Assembly (NCBI GenBank): GCA_964596165.1
Contig: CAZQTW010000027.1
Coordinates: 9,518 to 73,517 of the forward strand
From: CAYUQT01 sp964596165
Lineage (GTDB): Bacteria; Planctomycetota; Phycisphaerae; UBA1845; JAFGLZ01
Length of the DNA stretch: 64,000 nt
Direction: 5' to 3'
Both the position numbers and the translations under genes were made by a program. Of the stretch, positions 46,096-55,422 are shown piece by piece; the first letter of the stretch is position 1, and each line of letters begins with the position of its first letter. The notes below the pieces were generated by a model. It worked only from the letters and a program-made list of their open reading frames with translations, was not told the DNA's origin and did not search any database.

Positions 46096-46220
46096 TCGGA
46101 AAAGCAGCACAGACCGATGGCGCGCACAACAGCATGATCCTCGAGGCGGCTTACAAGCCGGCCTGGTCGGTGGAGAGCTGACGCGCGAAGTGGGTGTCTG
46201 TGCTTTTTGTTTGCCCAATT

Positions 46221-48203
46221 ATGCCCAACGTTACATTGCCAGATGGGACCGTCCTTGCGGTTGAGCCCGGCTCGACCGTTGGCGACGTGGCCGCCAAGAT
46301 CGGGCCGCGCTTGGCCCAGGCGGCCGTTGGGGGCTCCATCGCTCCCCTTACCGGCGGCGCCGGCCGCGTGGTCGGCATGACCGAGCCGATCACCGAGGAC
46401 TGTGCCCTGCGAATCATCACCCTCAAGGTCGAGGATCGCGAGAGCCTCGATTTGTTGCGGCACAGTTGCGCCCACGTGATGGCGCAGGCGATCCTCCAGC
46501 TCTGGCCCGAGGCGAAGTTGGTTTACGGGCCCGCGGTGGAAGACGGATTCTACTACGACATCGATCTCGACCGACCGATCTCGGCGGAGGATCTTCCGGC
46601 CATCGAGGCGAAGATGGCCGAGATCGTCAAGGCGGACCTGCCGTTCCGTCGGTATGACCTGCCCCGGGCTGAGGCCATGGCCAAACTCCGCGCCGAAGGG
46701 AATCGCTACAAAATAGACAACGCCGAGCGCGCGAAAGGCGACACACTCAGCTTCTATGTCACCGGAACCGACCAGGGGACGTGTTTTGAAGACCTCTGCC
46801 GAGGGCCGCACCTGCCGAGTACCGGGCGAATTCCCGCCTTCAAGCTCACCAGCGTGGCCGGCGCGTACTACCGCGGCGATGCCAAGGAAAAGATGCTCCA
46901 GCGAGTCTACGGCACCGCCTGGCCAAGCAAGAAAGACTTGACGGCCTATCTGCACCTGCTGGAAGAGGCCAAGAAACGCGACCACCGGGTACTCGGCAAA
47001 CAGCTCGACCTGTACAGCATTCACGAGGAGATCGGACCGGGCTTGATTCACTGGCACCCGAAAGGTTCGCTGATCCGCCACCTGATCGAGAGCTTTTGGA
47101 AAGAAGAACACCTGAAGCGCGGATACAGTCTGGTCTACACGCCGCACATCGCCAGCGAGCGGATCTACAGGAAGAGCGGCCACCTCGAGAAATACGCGGA
47201 CATGATGTACTCGCCCATGGACATCGACGGCGTGAATTACTACCTCAAGCCGATGAACTGTCCCGGGCACTACATGATCTACCAGACGGCCACCCGGAGC
47301 TATCGGGATCTGCCCATCCGGATGTGCGAGCTCGGCACCGTTTACCGCTATGAGCCGTCGGGCACGCTCCACGGCATGCTTCGGGTCCGCGGTTTCACCC
47401 AGGACGACGCACACACCTTCTGCACGCCCGAACAGTTGGGACAAGAACTGGACCTGATCCTCGAACTGATGGACCTGATGATGCGGTCGTTCGGATACAC
47501 GTACAAGGCCTATCTGGCCACGCGCCCCGAAAAGTACCTCGGAACCGTCGAGGAATGGGACCGGGCTACGAACGAGCTGCGGGCCGCTCTGGAACGTCGA
47601 GGGCTCACGTACGAAGTCGACGAGGGCGGCGGCGTGTTCTATGCCCCCAAAATCGACATCAAGCTCATCGACTCGATGGGCCGTGAGTGGCAGGGGCCGA
47701 CCCATCAGGTCGACCTTCAGGCGGCCAAACGATTCGATATCCGCTACGTGGGCGCCGATAACTCGCCGCACGAACCGATCATCATTCACCGAACGGTGCT
47801 GGGAAGCATGGAACGATTCATCGGCGGGCTGATCGAGCACTTTGCCGGCGCCTTTCCGATGTGGCTTGCGCCGGAGCAAATCCGCGTCATCAACGTCAGC
47901 GAAAAAAGTTCCGCCTATGCCCAGGAGGTTTGCGAGACGCTTCGGGCAGCCGGTCTGCGGACCGATATCGACCTGTCGGCCGATCGGCCGGGTCCCAAGA
48001 AGCATCGAGCCCGCCAGGCACGCGTCCCCTACATCGTCTTCATCGGCGAGCAAGAGGTTCAGCAGCGAACCGTCCAGGTGCACAGGCGAAGTCCGGAAAA
48101 GGCGGACGAGTACTTGCAGGAAGGCTCGCCGCGATTGGATCAGTTCATTGTCGCGTGTCTCAACGAGATCGCCACGCGAGGAATTAAGGCAGACAGCCGG
48201 TAA
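46221..48203 (+). CDS. thrS: Threonyl-tRNA synthetase
   Basis: 660 residues, the full bacterial ThrRS: TGS domain (PNVTLPDGTVLAVEPGSTVG), SAD editing domain (LLRHSCAHVMAQAILQLWPE, with GPAVEDGFYYDI), class II catalytic core (KPMNCPGHYMIYQ with a zinc-binding Cys, and RYEPSGTLHGMLRVRGFTQD), and C-terminal anticodon-binding domain starting near 560. I start at ATG 46221, which matches the usual MP-x-TLPDG opening; GTG 46194 is in frame but adds nothing conserved. No good ribosome-binding site precedes either start. infC follows. Confidence 0.95.
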   Translation: MPNVTLPDGTVLAVEPGSTVGDVAAKIGPRLAQAAVGGSIAPLTGGAGRVVGMTEPITEDCALRIITLKVEDRESLDLLRHSCAHVMAQAILQLWPEAKLVYGPAVEDGFYYDIDLDRPISAEDLPAIEAKMAEIVKADLPFRRYDLPRAEAMAKLRAEGNRYKIDNAERAKGDTLSFYVTGTDQGTCFEDLCRGPHLPSTGRIPAFKLTSVAGAYYRGDAKEKMLQRVYGTAWPSKKDLTAYLHLLEEAKKRDHRVLGKQLDLYSIHEEIGPGLIHWHPKGSLIRHLIESFWKEEHLKRGYSLVYTPHIASERIYRKSGHLEKYADMMYSPMDIDGVNYYLKPMNCPGHYMIYQTATRSYRDLPIRMCELGTVYRYEPSGTLHGMLRVRGFTQDDAHTFCTPEQLGQELDLILELMDLMMRSFGYTYKAYLATRPEKYLGTVEEWDRATNELRAALERRGLTYEVDEGGGVFYAPKIDIKLIDSMGREWQGPTHQVDLQAAKRFDIRYVGADNSPHEPIIIHRTVLGSMERFIGGLIEHFAGAFPMWLAPEQIRVINVSEKSSAYAQEVCETLRAAGLRTDIDLSADRPGPKKHRARQARVPYIVFIGEQEVQQRTVQVHRRSPEKADEYLQEGSPRLDQFIVACLNEIATRGIKADSR

Positions 48204-48359
48204 GCGTATGTCGATTGAATTGGGGATGCACCGTATCGTTCATCATGGCCCGGCGACAGGACGGCGTCGGCCGATCACATGGGTGTGCGGTAGCGGACCG
48301 CACCCGGTCGACGGCGCCCCGCGTTGAAGGCCGAGACTTAGAAAGGCAGGTGAGGGCCT

Positions 48360-48866
48360 ATCGCTCAGGGATTGCGTGTTAACGAGCAGATCAGGATTTC
48401 GCCGGTTCTCCTGATCAATCAGAACAACGAGAAGGTGGGCGTGATACCGACCGAAGAGGCGCTGCGGATGGCCTACGACGTCGAACTGGACCTCGTCGAG
48501 GTGGCGCCCAACGAGCGGCCACCCGTTTGCCGACTGATGGACTACGGCAAATGGCGGTATCAGCAGAAGAAGAAGCAGAAGACCAAGCCTCAGCATGAAA
48601 TGCAGCTCAAGGAGATCCGCCTGCGTCCAAAGACGGACAAGCATGATCGTGAGACCAAGCTGGGAAGGGCCCGCGAGTTCATCGCCAAAGGCGACCGGGT
48701 CCAGTTCACGATGATGTTCCGTGGCCGAGAGCGCTTCCACCCGGAGATTGGGATGGACATCTTCCGCGAGGTGGCCGCCGAACTCGGCGACACGATCAAG
48801 GTGGAAAGGCCGCCCATGTTCGAAGGGCGGCGGTTGATTATGATCGTATCGCCGATGAAAAAGTAG
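48360..48866 (+). CDS. infC: Translation initiation factor IF-3, probable AUC start
   Basis: 168 residues. RVNEQIRISPVLLINQNNEK and EEALRMAYDVELDLVEVAPN are the N-domain. A basic linker (WRYQQKKKQKTKPQHEM) and a C-domain (LKEIRLRPKTDKHDRETKLG) follow. IF-3 binds the 30S subunit and checks the start codon. The frame has no ATG or GTG upstream of the conserved sequence. ATC at 48360 is in frame and has AGGTGAGGGCCT directly before it; TTG at 48372 is the other option but its spacing is poor. Rare AUU/AUC starts are known for infC, where they allow IF-3 to limit its own synthesis. rpmI and rplT do not follow. Confidence 0.9.
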   Translation: MAQGLRVNEQIRISPVLLINQNNEKVGVIPTEEALRMAYDVELDLVEVAPNERPPVCRLMDYGKWRYQQKKKQKTKPQHEMQLKEIRLRPKTDKHDRETKLGRAREFIAKGDRVQFTMMFRGRERFHPEIGMDIFREVAAELGDTIKVERPPMFEGRRLIMIVSPMKK

Positions 48867-49006
48867 GATGCCGCCATCCGATCTCCGACGCGGATCCGAG
48901 CGCGAGCTTTCCGATGCGGTCTCGCGAGAAGACCTTCACGAAGGGGTGTTTTCGTCTCTTGCCGGGAAGCGGGAGCCGTTTTTGAGGGGGTACGTCGTTC
49001 GACGGT

Positions 49007-50908
49007 CTACGAGGGCCCTGCGTGCCGGGCCTGCATGGCCGCATCCAAATTCCGTCGAGCATTGGCAAAGTCGGGCTTCAGCCGTAGGGCCTCGGTGTAG
49101 TGAAGGATGGCCTGATCCGTCTTTCCCTGCTTGAACAAGGCGGCGCCCAAATTGTTGTGCATCTCCGCAACATCGGGCTTGAGTCGTATGGCCTCTCGGA
49201 ACTCAAAGACGGCCTCGTCAAGCCGGTTCCGTGACATCAGTAAGGTACCCAGATTAAAGTGTGCCACGGCCGAATCGGGCTTCAGCCGGAGCAATGCGAC
49301 ATAGCACGCGATGGCACCGTCCACGTCGCCTTGCCGGTGCAACACATTGGCCAGCTTGTACTGGACGGCCTCCTGACGGGGTTCGAGGCGAAGCGATTCT
49401 CTGTAGTGGCGGATCGCGTCGTCGAATCGCCCCTTCTGAACGAGTGCGTCCGCGAGATTCTTGTGGGCCAGTTCGTATTGGGGATTGGCGCGAAGAGCGG
49501 CTCGAAACTGCTCGACGGCTTCATCAAGGCGGCCCTTCTGCATGAGCGACAACGCCAGATTGTTGCGAGCCCGATAGGCATCGGGCGAGAGGAAACACAT
49601 GCGGCGGAACAGGGCTTCCGTATCTCGCCAGTAGGATAGGTACGCGCGCGTCCCACGGGCCTCGGCGGCAGCCAGCAGCGTTACGATCGCGACGATGGCA
49701 CCCTTTCGAACGGCGGCATGCCGTCCGCCGCCGGAGATGCCCCAACCCCACCGCAGCACCGCCGCGAACAGCACCAGCAAACCGATCGCAGGGAGATAGA
49801 CGTAGTTGTCGAAGGCGAACACCCAACTGTATTCTACCAATCCGAGTGTCGGCAAGATCGCCAGGAAAAACATGCCGATGCCCGTCGCCACCGAACGTGT
49901 CCACCGCACCGACATCCATACAACCGCCGCCAAGATCGCCGTCCCAACAACGCCCGCCAACACCGCGGGGTTCGCAAGGGAGACGGTCCCCGGCCCCGAG
50001 TAACAAGACGACAGGTTCGTCGGCCGGCAGATCTTGGCGAGATAGAAGATGAGCTTGTAGCAGGCCAGAGCCAGGGACTCCAACGGTCCCTGACCGCTGC
50101 CGACGGCGACAACCGAAGTCGATGCATGCGATAGAACCGTAACGATCGCGAAGAACCCACCGACGACATAGAAGGGCAGCTTTTCCACAAGAGCGCGACG
50201 GTTCAGCCGTCCAAGCGGAAACCAGTCCAGCAAGAGCATGAGAACAGGCAACGGCATGCTCGTCGGTTTGCTCAACAAGGCCAAGACATATGCCACAACG
50301 GACCCCAGGTACCAGCCCCAGCCTCGCCGCCGAACCCAGAGGACGTAAAGCACCAAACACGCCGTACCAAGGGTCCCCGCCAGGATCGCCTTGCGTTGGC
50401 CCAGCCAGACCACGGGTTCGACCGTCAAGGGATGCAGGCCAAAGAGCAGCCCGGTCATCGCGGCCACCCAGGGTTGACCAAACAACAGTCGCATCAAGAG
50501 AACGATCAGGACGGTGTTCGAAACGTGCAGCATTAGGGCCGTCCGATTGAACGCCCGCCGATCTTCCGGGCGGCCCCCCATCGCGTAGTCGAACATGATC
50601 GTGAGTGTGCCCAGGGGATGATAGTATCCTTTAACCGTCGTCGGCCGGAAGACTTCGGTCAGCAGTCGACGGACGGATTCCCAACTCGGATTCTGAACCA
50701 GGGGGTTGTCGGTCAGATAAGTGTCGTCGTCGAAACACTGAGCGTTGGCCGACAGGGCCGGATAATGGACGGCAAACACCATAACGGCAACAATCGCGGT
50801 GAGCACCGCCAAGAGACGGCCGGACGACGGCGACACAAGCCCAAAACCGTCTTGGGCAGACGCCGTGCCCCGATTCGGTACATCCGTACCTGAAGGTACC
50901 GCCGCCAT
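49007..50908 (-). CDS. TPR-containing membrane protein (TMTC-like glycosyltransferase family)
   Basis: 633 residues. The first 430 contain about 10 hydrophobic segments. FDDDTYLTDNPLVQN near 58-72 and GYYHPLGTLTIMFDYAMGG are the acidic/aromatic loops typical of GT-C-fold TMTC proteins. The last 200 residues are six TPR units, for example AYRARNNLALSLMQKGRLDE, AHKNLADALVQKGRFDDAIR and MHNNLGAALFKQGKTDQAIL. Related eukaryotic TMTC proteins are O-mannosyltransferases; bacterial function is unproven. AAGGTGAGGAC precedes the ATG. Confidence 0.83.
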   Translation of the reverse strand: MAAVPSGTDVPNRGTASAQDGFGLVSPSSGRLLAVLTAIVAVMVFAVHYPALSANAQCFDDDTYLTDNPLVQNPSWESVRRLLTEVFRPTTVKGYYHPLGTLTIMFDYAMGGRPEDRRAFNRTALMLHVSNTVLIVLLMRLLFGQPWVAAMTGLLFGLHPLTVEPVVWLGQRKAILAGTLGTACLVLYVLWVRRRGWGWYLGSVVAYVLALLSKPTSMPLPVLMLLLDWFPLGRLNRRALVEKLPFYVVGGFFAIVTVLSHASTSVVAVGSGQGPLESLALACYKLIFYLAKICRPTNLSSCYSGPGTVSLANPAVLAGVVGTAILAAVVWMSVRWTRSVATGIGMFFLAILPTLGLVEYSWVFAFDNYVYLPAIGLLVLFAAVLRWGWGISGGGRHAAVRKGAIVAIVTLLAAAEARGTRAYLSYWRDTEALFRRMCFLSPDAYRARNNLALSLMQKGRLDEAVEQFRAALRANPQYELAHKNLADALVQKGRFDDAIRHYRESLRLEPRQEAVQYKLANVLHRQGDVDGAIACYVALLRLKPDSAVAHFNLGTLLMSRNRLDEAVFEFREAIRLKPDVAEMHNNLGAALFKQGKTDQAILHYTEALRLKPDFANARRNLDAAMQARHAGPS

Positions 50909-51059
50909 GTCCTCACCTTAACGGTTGGACCGGTTTGGGGAAAGGTTGAGCAACGAGCGTAACGAAATGAGAAAACCGCCGACCTCGCCTGGGACAAGAC
51001 TCGCCCGACAGACAGCATCCTCCGACCGGGACAACGTCATCATGAGCGGGGAACCGCGA

Positions 51060-51842
51060 TCAATGCCCCTGGGGAACATCGTGGGAGGCGGACGGTGAAG
51101 ACCGTGGCTGGGTCGCGACGGATGGGTCGCGGAATTCATTGACGAACGCCTCGGTGGAGTACACCTCAACCCGACGGTTGACCGCCCGCCCGTCGTCGGT
51201 ATAAACGCCTTCCTTGATCGGCTCATAATCGCGACACGACTGAACCCGCAGCGCATCCTTGGGCACGCCCGCCTCGGCCAGTTTGGCCGCGACGACTTGC
51301 GCGCGCTGATAGCCCAAGTCCCGCCGGGCGCCCCCTTCCTGCAATTCCTCGTCGCGCGAGGCATGGCCCTTTACAAGAAACACGTTGGCGTGACCTTTGA
51401 TGAGTCCCGCGATGTGTGCCACCGTCTTGGCGGCCTCGGGACTGAGTTCGGCCGAATCCTTCGCAAAGGGAATCGGCCCGCCGAGGGTGATTTGAGTTCC
51501 CGTCCTGATCGTCTTCACAAGGTCGTTGCGACCCACCACACCCTCCGTCCGTTCGCTCACATCGCCGTCCTTGGGGTAGTCCCCGTGTCCGGACCTCAGC
51601 TTGCGGACAATGACATCGATCGGATCGGTGGAGTCCTCCGCCGGGACGTAGTCGAAGGCCATCTTGACGCCCGCGGCAACGCCGGCAAACTCGGGGTCCT
51701 TGTCGGCCTTCTTCGGCGCTCCGGCGGCTAGGATCACGAAGAAACTCAGCGTCAACGTAACCAGATCGGCGAAGCTGATAATCCACAACGGTGCGGACTC
51801 ACCATGCTCCTCGGCTTCGGCTGCCTTCTTGTTCTCGGACAT
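51060..51842 (-). CDS. motB: Flagellar motor stator protein MotB (OmpA domain)
   Basis: 260 residues. APLWIISFADLVTLTLSFFV is the single transmembrane segment, with the ion-path Asp in ADL. The peptidoglycan-binding OmpA domain follows: GPIPFAKDSAELSPEAAKTV, NVFLVKGHASRDEELQEGG and NRRVEV. With MotA it couples ion flow to flagellar rotation. It starts 28 bases after motA. The protein has a Ser/Pro-rich tail (QPRSSPSASHDVPQGH) of unknown role. Confidence 0.9.
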   Translation of the reverse strand: MSENKKAAEAEEHGESAPLWIISFADLVTLTLSFFVILAAGAPKKADKDPEFAGVAAGVKMAFDYVPAEDSTDPIDVIVRKLRSGHGDYPKDGDVSERTEGVVGRNDLVKTIRTGTQITLGGPIPFAKDSAELSPEAAKTVAHIAGLIKGHANVFLVKGHASRDEELQEGGARRDLGYQRAQVVAAKLAEAGVPKDALRVQSCRDYEPIKEGVYTDDGRAVNRRVEVYSTEAFVNEFRDPSVATQPRSSPSASHDVPQGH

Positions 51843-51870
51843 GACTCACGATTCCAAACGAGTTCGGCCT

Positions 51871-52653
51871 CTACGCGGTCGCGACGTTCAGTGCCCTCAA
51901 CTCCTTCCGCGAGAGGAAGGATTCCAGCTTCATCTGAACCAGACGGGGATTGTCGCCCGCCTGCAGGCTCAGCACCCCCACCAGGATCATCTCCCTGGCG
52001 AACTGTTCCTCGGCGGACCGGATCATTAGCTTGTCCGCAATGGGACCGCAGATGATGTTGCATATGACGCACCCATAGAGCGTCCCCAACAGGGCGACGG
52101 CCAGTGACTTTCCGATCGCCGCCGTGTCGCCGCCCATGTTCTGGAACATACCCACCTGCCCGATCAGGGTGGCGGTCAATCCGAAGCCGGGACCGTACTT
52201 GCCCATCAGCTCGAAGAACTTCTTGCCTTTCTTGTGCCGGTCGGCCAAGGCGGCGATGTCACAACGCAGCGTCTGTTCGATATCCTTCGGATCCGTGCCG
52301 TCCACGGCCAGCAACAGGGCCTTCTGGAAGAACGGATCCTTCTGCTCTTTCGCCGTGGATTCCAGCGCCAGAATCCCGTCGCGGCGCGCCGTCTCGGCAT
52401 AGCCCACCAGTTGTCTCACCAATTCGTGGGCATGGACTTCCTTGGCGAACATCCAATTCTTGAGGTATCCCAGGACCTCCAAGACCGACTTCAGAGGCAT
52501 GGAGAGACAGACCGCTGCGAAGGACCCACCGAACACCAGGACGACGCCCTCCATCGAGAAGAACGCGCCGAGTTTGCCGTGGGTCTGTTCGTACATGGCC
52601 CAAGTGACGGCACATATCGAAAAGATCAGGCCTACGAGTGTTGCGATGTCCAT
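51871..52653 (-). CDS. motA: Flagellar motor stator protein MotA
   Basis: 260 residues with four transmembrane segments. MDIATLVGLIFSICAVTWAM is the first. The cytoplasmic loop includes GILALESTAKEQKDPFFQKA, and KYGPGFGLTATLIGQVGMFQ and KSLAVALLGTLYGCVICNII are the diagnostic helices 3 and 4. It forms the stator with the downstream motB. GAGGACGTAAGACGT precedes the ATG. No other flagellar gene is in the window. Confidence 0.93.
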   Translation of the reverse strand: MDIATLVGLIFSICAVTWAMYEQTHGKLGAFFSMEGVVLVFGGSFAAVCLSMPLKSVLEVLGYLKNWMFAKEVHAHELVRQLVGYAETARRDGILALESTAKEQKDPFFQKALLLAVDGTDPKDIEQTLRCDIAALADRHKKGKKFFELMGKYGPGFGLTATLIGQVGMFQNMGGDTAAIGKSLAVALLGTLYGCVICNIICGPIADKLMIRSAEEQFAREMILVGVLSLQAGDNPRLVQMKLESFLSRKELRALNVATA

Positions 52654-52875
52654 ACGTCTTACGTCCTCGGTCCGTCGGACCGGCGGGAAAGGTTCCCCAT
52701 CCGACCCTCCGGCGCGCTACAGTCCTACGCATTTCCGATATCGACTGAACGATAAAGTGACTTGCCTTGCCTATCGAGGCGGAATCGGAAGTCGGTGAGA
52801 TTCCGATAACAGCGCTACTGCAGCGTCAACACAGATCTTGTCGTCGGCCCACGGAACGGACTTCGAACGGAGACC

Positions 52876-53361
52876 TCAATCGACCGGGCCACGCAAGGTG
52901 ACAACCGCCTGGGCGGCAATTGCCCGTCCCGCGCCGATGTCGCCCAGCCCTTCCATCGTTCTTGCTTTAACCCCCACGCGGGCAACCGGCAAACCGAGAA
53001 GCTCCGCGATCCGCTGTTTCATGGCTTGCTTGGCCGGACCAAGCCGCGGCCTCTCGGCGATCACGTTGACGTCAATGTTGCCCACCTCCAGGCTTTGCTG
53101 TCCGATAAGTTGAAGGGCATGCCGAAGGAAGACGGTACTCTCCGCGTCCTTCCACCGGGGGTCCGTATCCGGGAAGTGCTCGCCTATGTCGCCCAAGCCG
53201 GCCGCGCCGAGCAACGCGTCGGTAATGGCGTGCAGCACCGCGTCGCCGTCGCTGTGCCCGACCGCACCGACCCGAGATTCAAGCGCAAGCCCGCCAAGTA
53301 CCAGCCGACGCCCTTCCACGAGCCGGTGAATGTCAAACCCGATGCCGACGCGGATGTCCAT
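52876..53361 (-). CDS. ispF: 2-C-methyl-D-erythritol 2,4-cyclodiphosphate synthase
   Basis: 161 residues, the usual size. The enzyme forms the cyclic diphosphate of the MEP isoprenoid pathway. RVGIGFDIHRLVEGRRLVLG and VGHSDGDAVLHAITDALLGA supply the zinc ligands. VGVKARTMEGLGDIGAGRAI is the C-terminal signature. GGGAG lies seven bases before ATG 53361; the frame extends upstream to 53493 but without conserved sequence. It is followed by motAB on the same strand after 220 bases. Confidence 0.95.
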   Translation of the reverse strand: MDIRVGIGFDIHRLVEGRRLVLGGLALESRVGAVGHSDGDAVLHAITDALLGAAGLGDIGEHFPDTDPRWKDAESTVFLRHALQLIGQQSLEVGNIDVNVIAERPRLGPAKQAMKQRIAELLGLPVARVGVKARTMEGLGDIGAGRAIAAQAVVTLRGPVD

Positions 53362-53704
53362 GTCGTGGCTCCCGATCAGTATCATGCACGGAAAGCATCG
53401 CTTGCGACCGCCTGAGGGACCTTCAGCCGTCCTGTCGCCGCCGCCCGGGCCTAGCATCCGCCGGGCAGATCCTCCGTTCCGACGACGCGCCAACCACCCT
53501 CCGTGAGGAGGCTACCATGAACGTGACCCTTTTCCCAGTCCGCCGATTCCCGCCCCAATCGCACTCGTCTCGCAGGGTACCCCGCCCCTCAGCTCGCGCA
53601 ATCCTTCCAAGAGAAATGCGTTATGGATTTGACTTGGCCATTTCGATATCGTACTGACAATCAATGGATGAATAGGTCTTCGCCGAAGAGATGGGGGAGA
53701 AGCC
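53362..53704. other. Gap between ispF and a small plus-strand gene, with a weak promoter
   Basis: No gene supported. TTGACT at 53629-53634 and TACTGA at 53652-53657, 17 bases apart, form a weak promoter about 50 bases before the small gene at 53705. Confidence 0.35.
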
Positions 53705-53995
53705 ATGACCGGCCTGTCATCTGTGGCCGGAACGCCCCTCCAGGCCAAGGTCCAGTCGGACGTTGATTCGGCGGCCCGTGGATCCGGCCGAAGCCACACA
53801 CTCGGCATGGTCACACCCGGACAAGCGGTGGTAACACTGCTGCGCTCCGCGGTACAGTCGTCGGAATTCTGTCGAGCGGAAGCGGATCGGCGCCGCGCCG
53901 AAACACAGAGCCGTTTTCAGGCTGAGACAGAAGAGACTCAACGACACGAAGACAGCAGACGGACACTGGGCCACAACTTGGACGTGACCGCATAG
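53705..53995 (+). CDS. Small hypothetical protein (96 residues)
   Basis: GGGGGAG lies five bases before ATG, one of the best ribosome-binding sites in the window. The N-terminal GLSSVAGTPLQAKVQSDVDS segment is followed by a charged helix, CRAEADRRRAETQSRFQAET, and an ending LGHNLDVTA. I recall planctomycete small proteins with a similar layout (short hydrophobic start, Arg/Glu-rich helix, hxLDxTG-like end), but their role is unknown to me. It stands between ispF/motAB and the TPR lipoprotein operon, pointing the other way. Confidence 0.55.
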   Translation: MTGLSSVAGTPLQAKVQSDVDSAARGSGRSHTLGMVTPGQAVVTLLRSAVQSSEFCRAEADRRRAETQSRFQAETEETQRHEDSRRTLGHNLDVTA

Positions 53996-54119
53996 CGTCC
54001 CGGCCGCGACATTCAAAGGGCTCGACCGGCAAGACGTGGATCAGAAGGACCGAACGTACAGCGGCCCTAAACAAACAGGAAGCCGTCGGGGCGTTCGCGC
54101 GCTGTCATCCGATGGCCGG

Positions 54120-55421
54120 TCAGCGGCTGTTGGCGACAATCGAGTCGCCGCCAATCTGTTCGGGACGGACCAACGGAGGTCGTGGGTCCGACGAACGGGC
54201 GGATGGGCTGTGGCTCCCGATCGGGACCGACAGTCCATCCAGATACCGGCGGACTCGCTCACCGCCCTCACCCGCCCACCATACCCGTGCCTCATAGATC
54301 AGATCGGTCAGTTCACGGAAGGATCGAACCCGCGCATCGGCCGCCGCCATGGCATGGGCCTGCGATCCGGTCGTTCTCGGCGCGGGCTTCGATTCAATCG
54401 CCAGGATATCCGCCGCCTTGAGTGGCTGAGCATGGCTGGTGGGACCCACCGTCGGCGTGGATTCGGCCGGCGAACCCGCCGGCTCCTCGCCCTGAGACGC
54501 ACCGGGTCGGACCGGCAAGGGCTCAATCCGTTCGACCGGAATCGTTGAGAGACTTGCCGTGTTCGCCGGGGGTTCGTGCGGGGGTTCGTTCACAACCTTC
54601 GGCTCGACAAGAACGGCCGTGGCGGGTTCCGCCTCGACCAGCGGCTCCACGACGACGCTCGTGTGGGGCCGACCGACATCCTCCGCCGGGGGCGGAGGAC
54701 TTGCTTCCGCCGGACGTGATATCATCGCCAGCCGCTTCAGACTCTCCTGGGCGACAGTCATCCGCGGATTCAGCGCGAGGGCTTGCGCATAGCACTCCCG
54801 AGCCCGGTCATGCTGCTGATTCGCTTCGCACAGAAGCCCCATGTTGTACTGCACGCTTTCAGGGGGCAGGATCTTCGAGAACTCCTGGACGGCCTCCTGA
54901 TACCTCGACGTGTTTGCCAGCACCATTCCCAAGTTCGCCCTCGCCCGAGCGAAATCGGGTTGGAGCTCGAGGGCGCGCCGCAGTTCGGACTCGGCCCGCT
55001 CCCATTGCTTCTGGCGAATGTAGACGAAAGCCAGGTTGTTTCGGTGAAAGGCCTTGTCGGGGGCCAGTTCCACCGCCGTCCTGAGTGCCTGCTCGGCCTG
55101 ACGGTAGTCGCCCAGCTTCTCCAACAGAAGCCCCAGGCTGCTGTGAGCCTCCGTGCATTCGTGGTTCAGCGCAATCACCTTCCGGTACATCGTGATGGCT
55201 AGGCCGACCTCGCCACGCGACTCGGACAGCCGGCCCGCGGCCAGGTAGGTCTCCGGCAGAATCTTCGGTTCCGGTTCGGGATCGGCTTGTTCCACATCCG
55301 GCTTCGAGTGCGAGTCCCGGGCCGACCTGCCCGACTTCATGAAGTCGTCCTGCCATGTGGATTGGCATCCCATGGCCACGGCAAGCACGATGCCGCACAG
55401 GCTCAGCAGTTTCGCCCTCAT
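54120..55421 (-). CDS. TPR-repeat lipoprotein
   Basis: 433 residues. AKLLSLCGIVLAVAMGC is a lipoprotein signal. TPR units run from about 58 to 235, including AHSSLGLLLEKLGDYRQAEQ, FHRNNLAFVYIRQKQWERAE, ARANLGMVLANTSRYQEAVQ and ARECYAQALALNPRMTVA. The rest is Pro/Glu/Ala-rich low-complexity sequence, then a short helical tail (SFRELTDLIYEARVWWAGEG). It probably scaffolds an envelope complex. The start lies one base after the stop of the upstream lipoprotein gene, with GGGAGG before it, so the two are translated from one transcript. Confidence 0.83.
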   Translation of the reverse strand: MRAKLLSLCGIVLAVAMGCQSTWQDDFMKSGRSARDSHSKPDVEQADPEPEPKILPETYLAAGRLSESRGEVGLAITMYRKVIALNHECTEAHSSLGLLLEKLGDYRQAEQALRTAVELAPDKAFHRNNLAFVYIRQKQWERAESELRRALELQPDFARARANLGMVLANTSRYQEAVQEFSKILPPESVQYNMGLLCEANQQHDRARECYAQALALNPRMTVAQESLKRLAMISRPAEASPPPPAEDVGRPHTSVVVEPLVEAEPATAVLVEPKVVNEPPHEPPANTASLSTIPVERIEPLPVRPGASQGEEPAGSPAESTPTVGPTSHAQPLKAADILAIESKPAPRTTGSQAHAMAAADARVRSFRELTDLIYEARVWWAGEGGERVRRYLDGLSVPIGSHSPSARSSDPRPPLVRPEQIGGDSIVANSR

Positions 55422-55422
55422 T

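Noticed and set aside
45909..48083. A 724-codon minus-strand frame opposite thrS
   Set aside because: Antisense shadow of a clear ThrRS gene.
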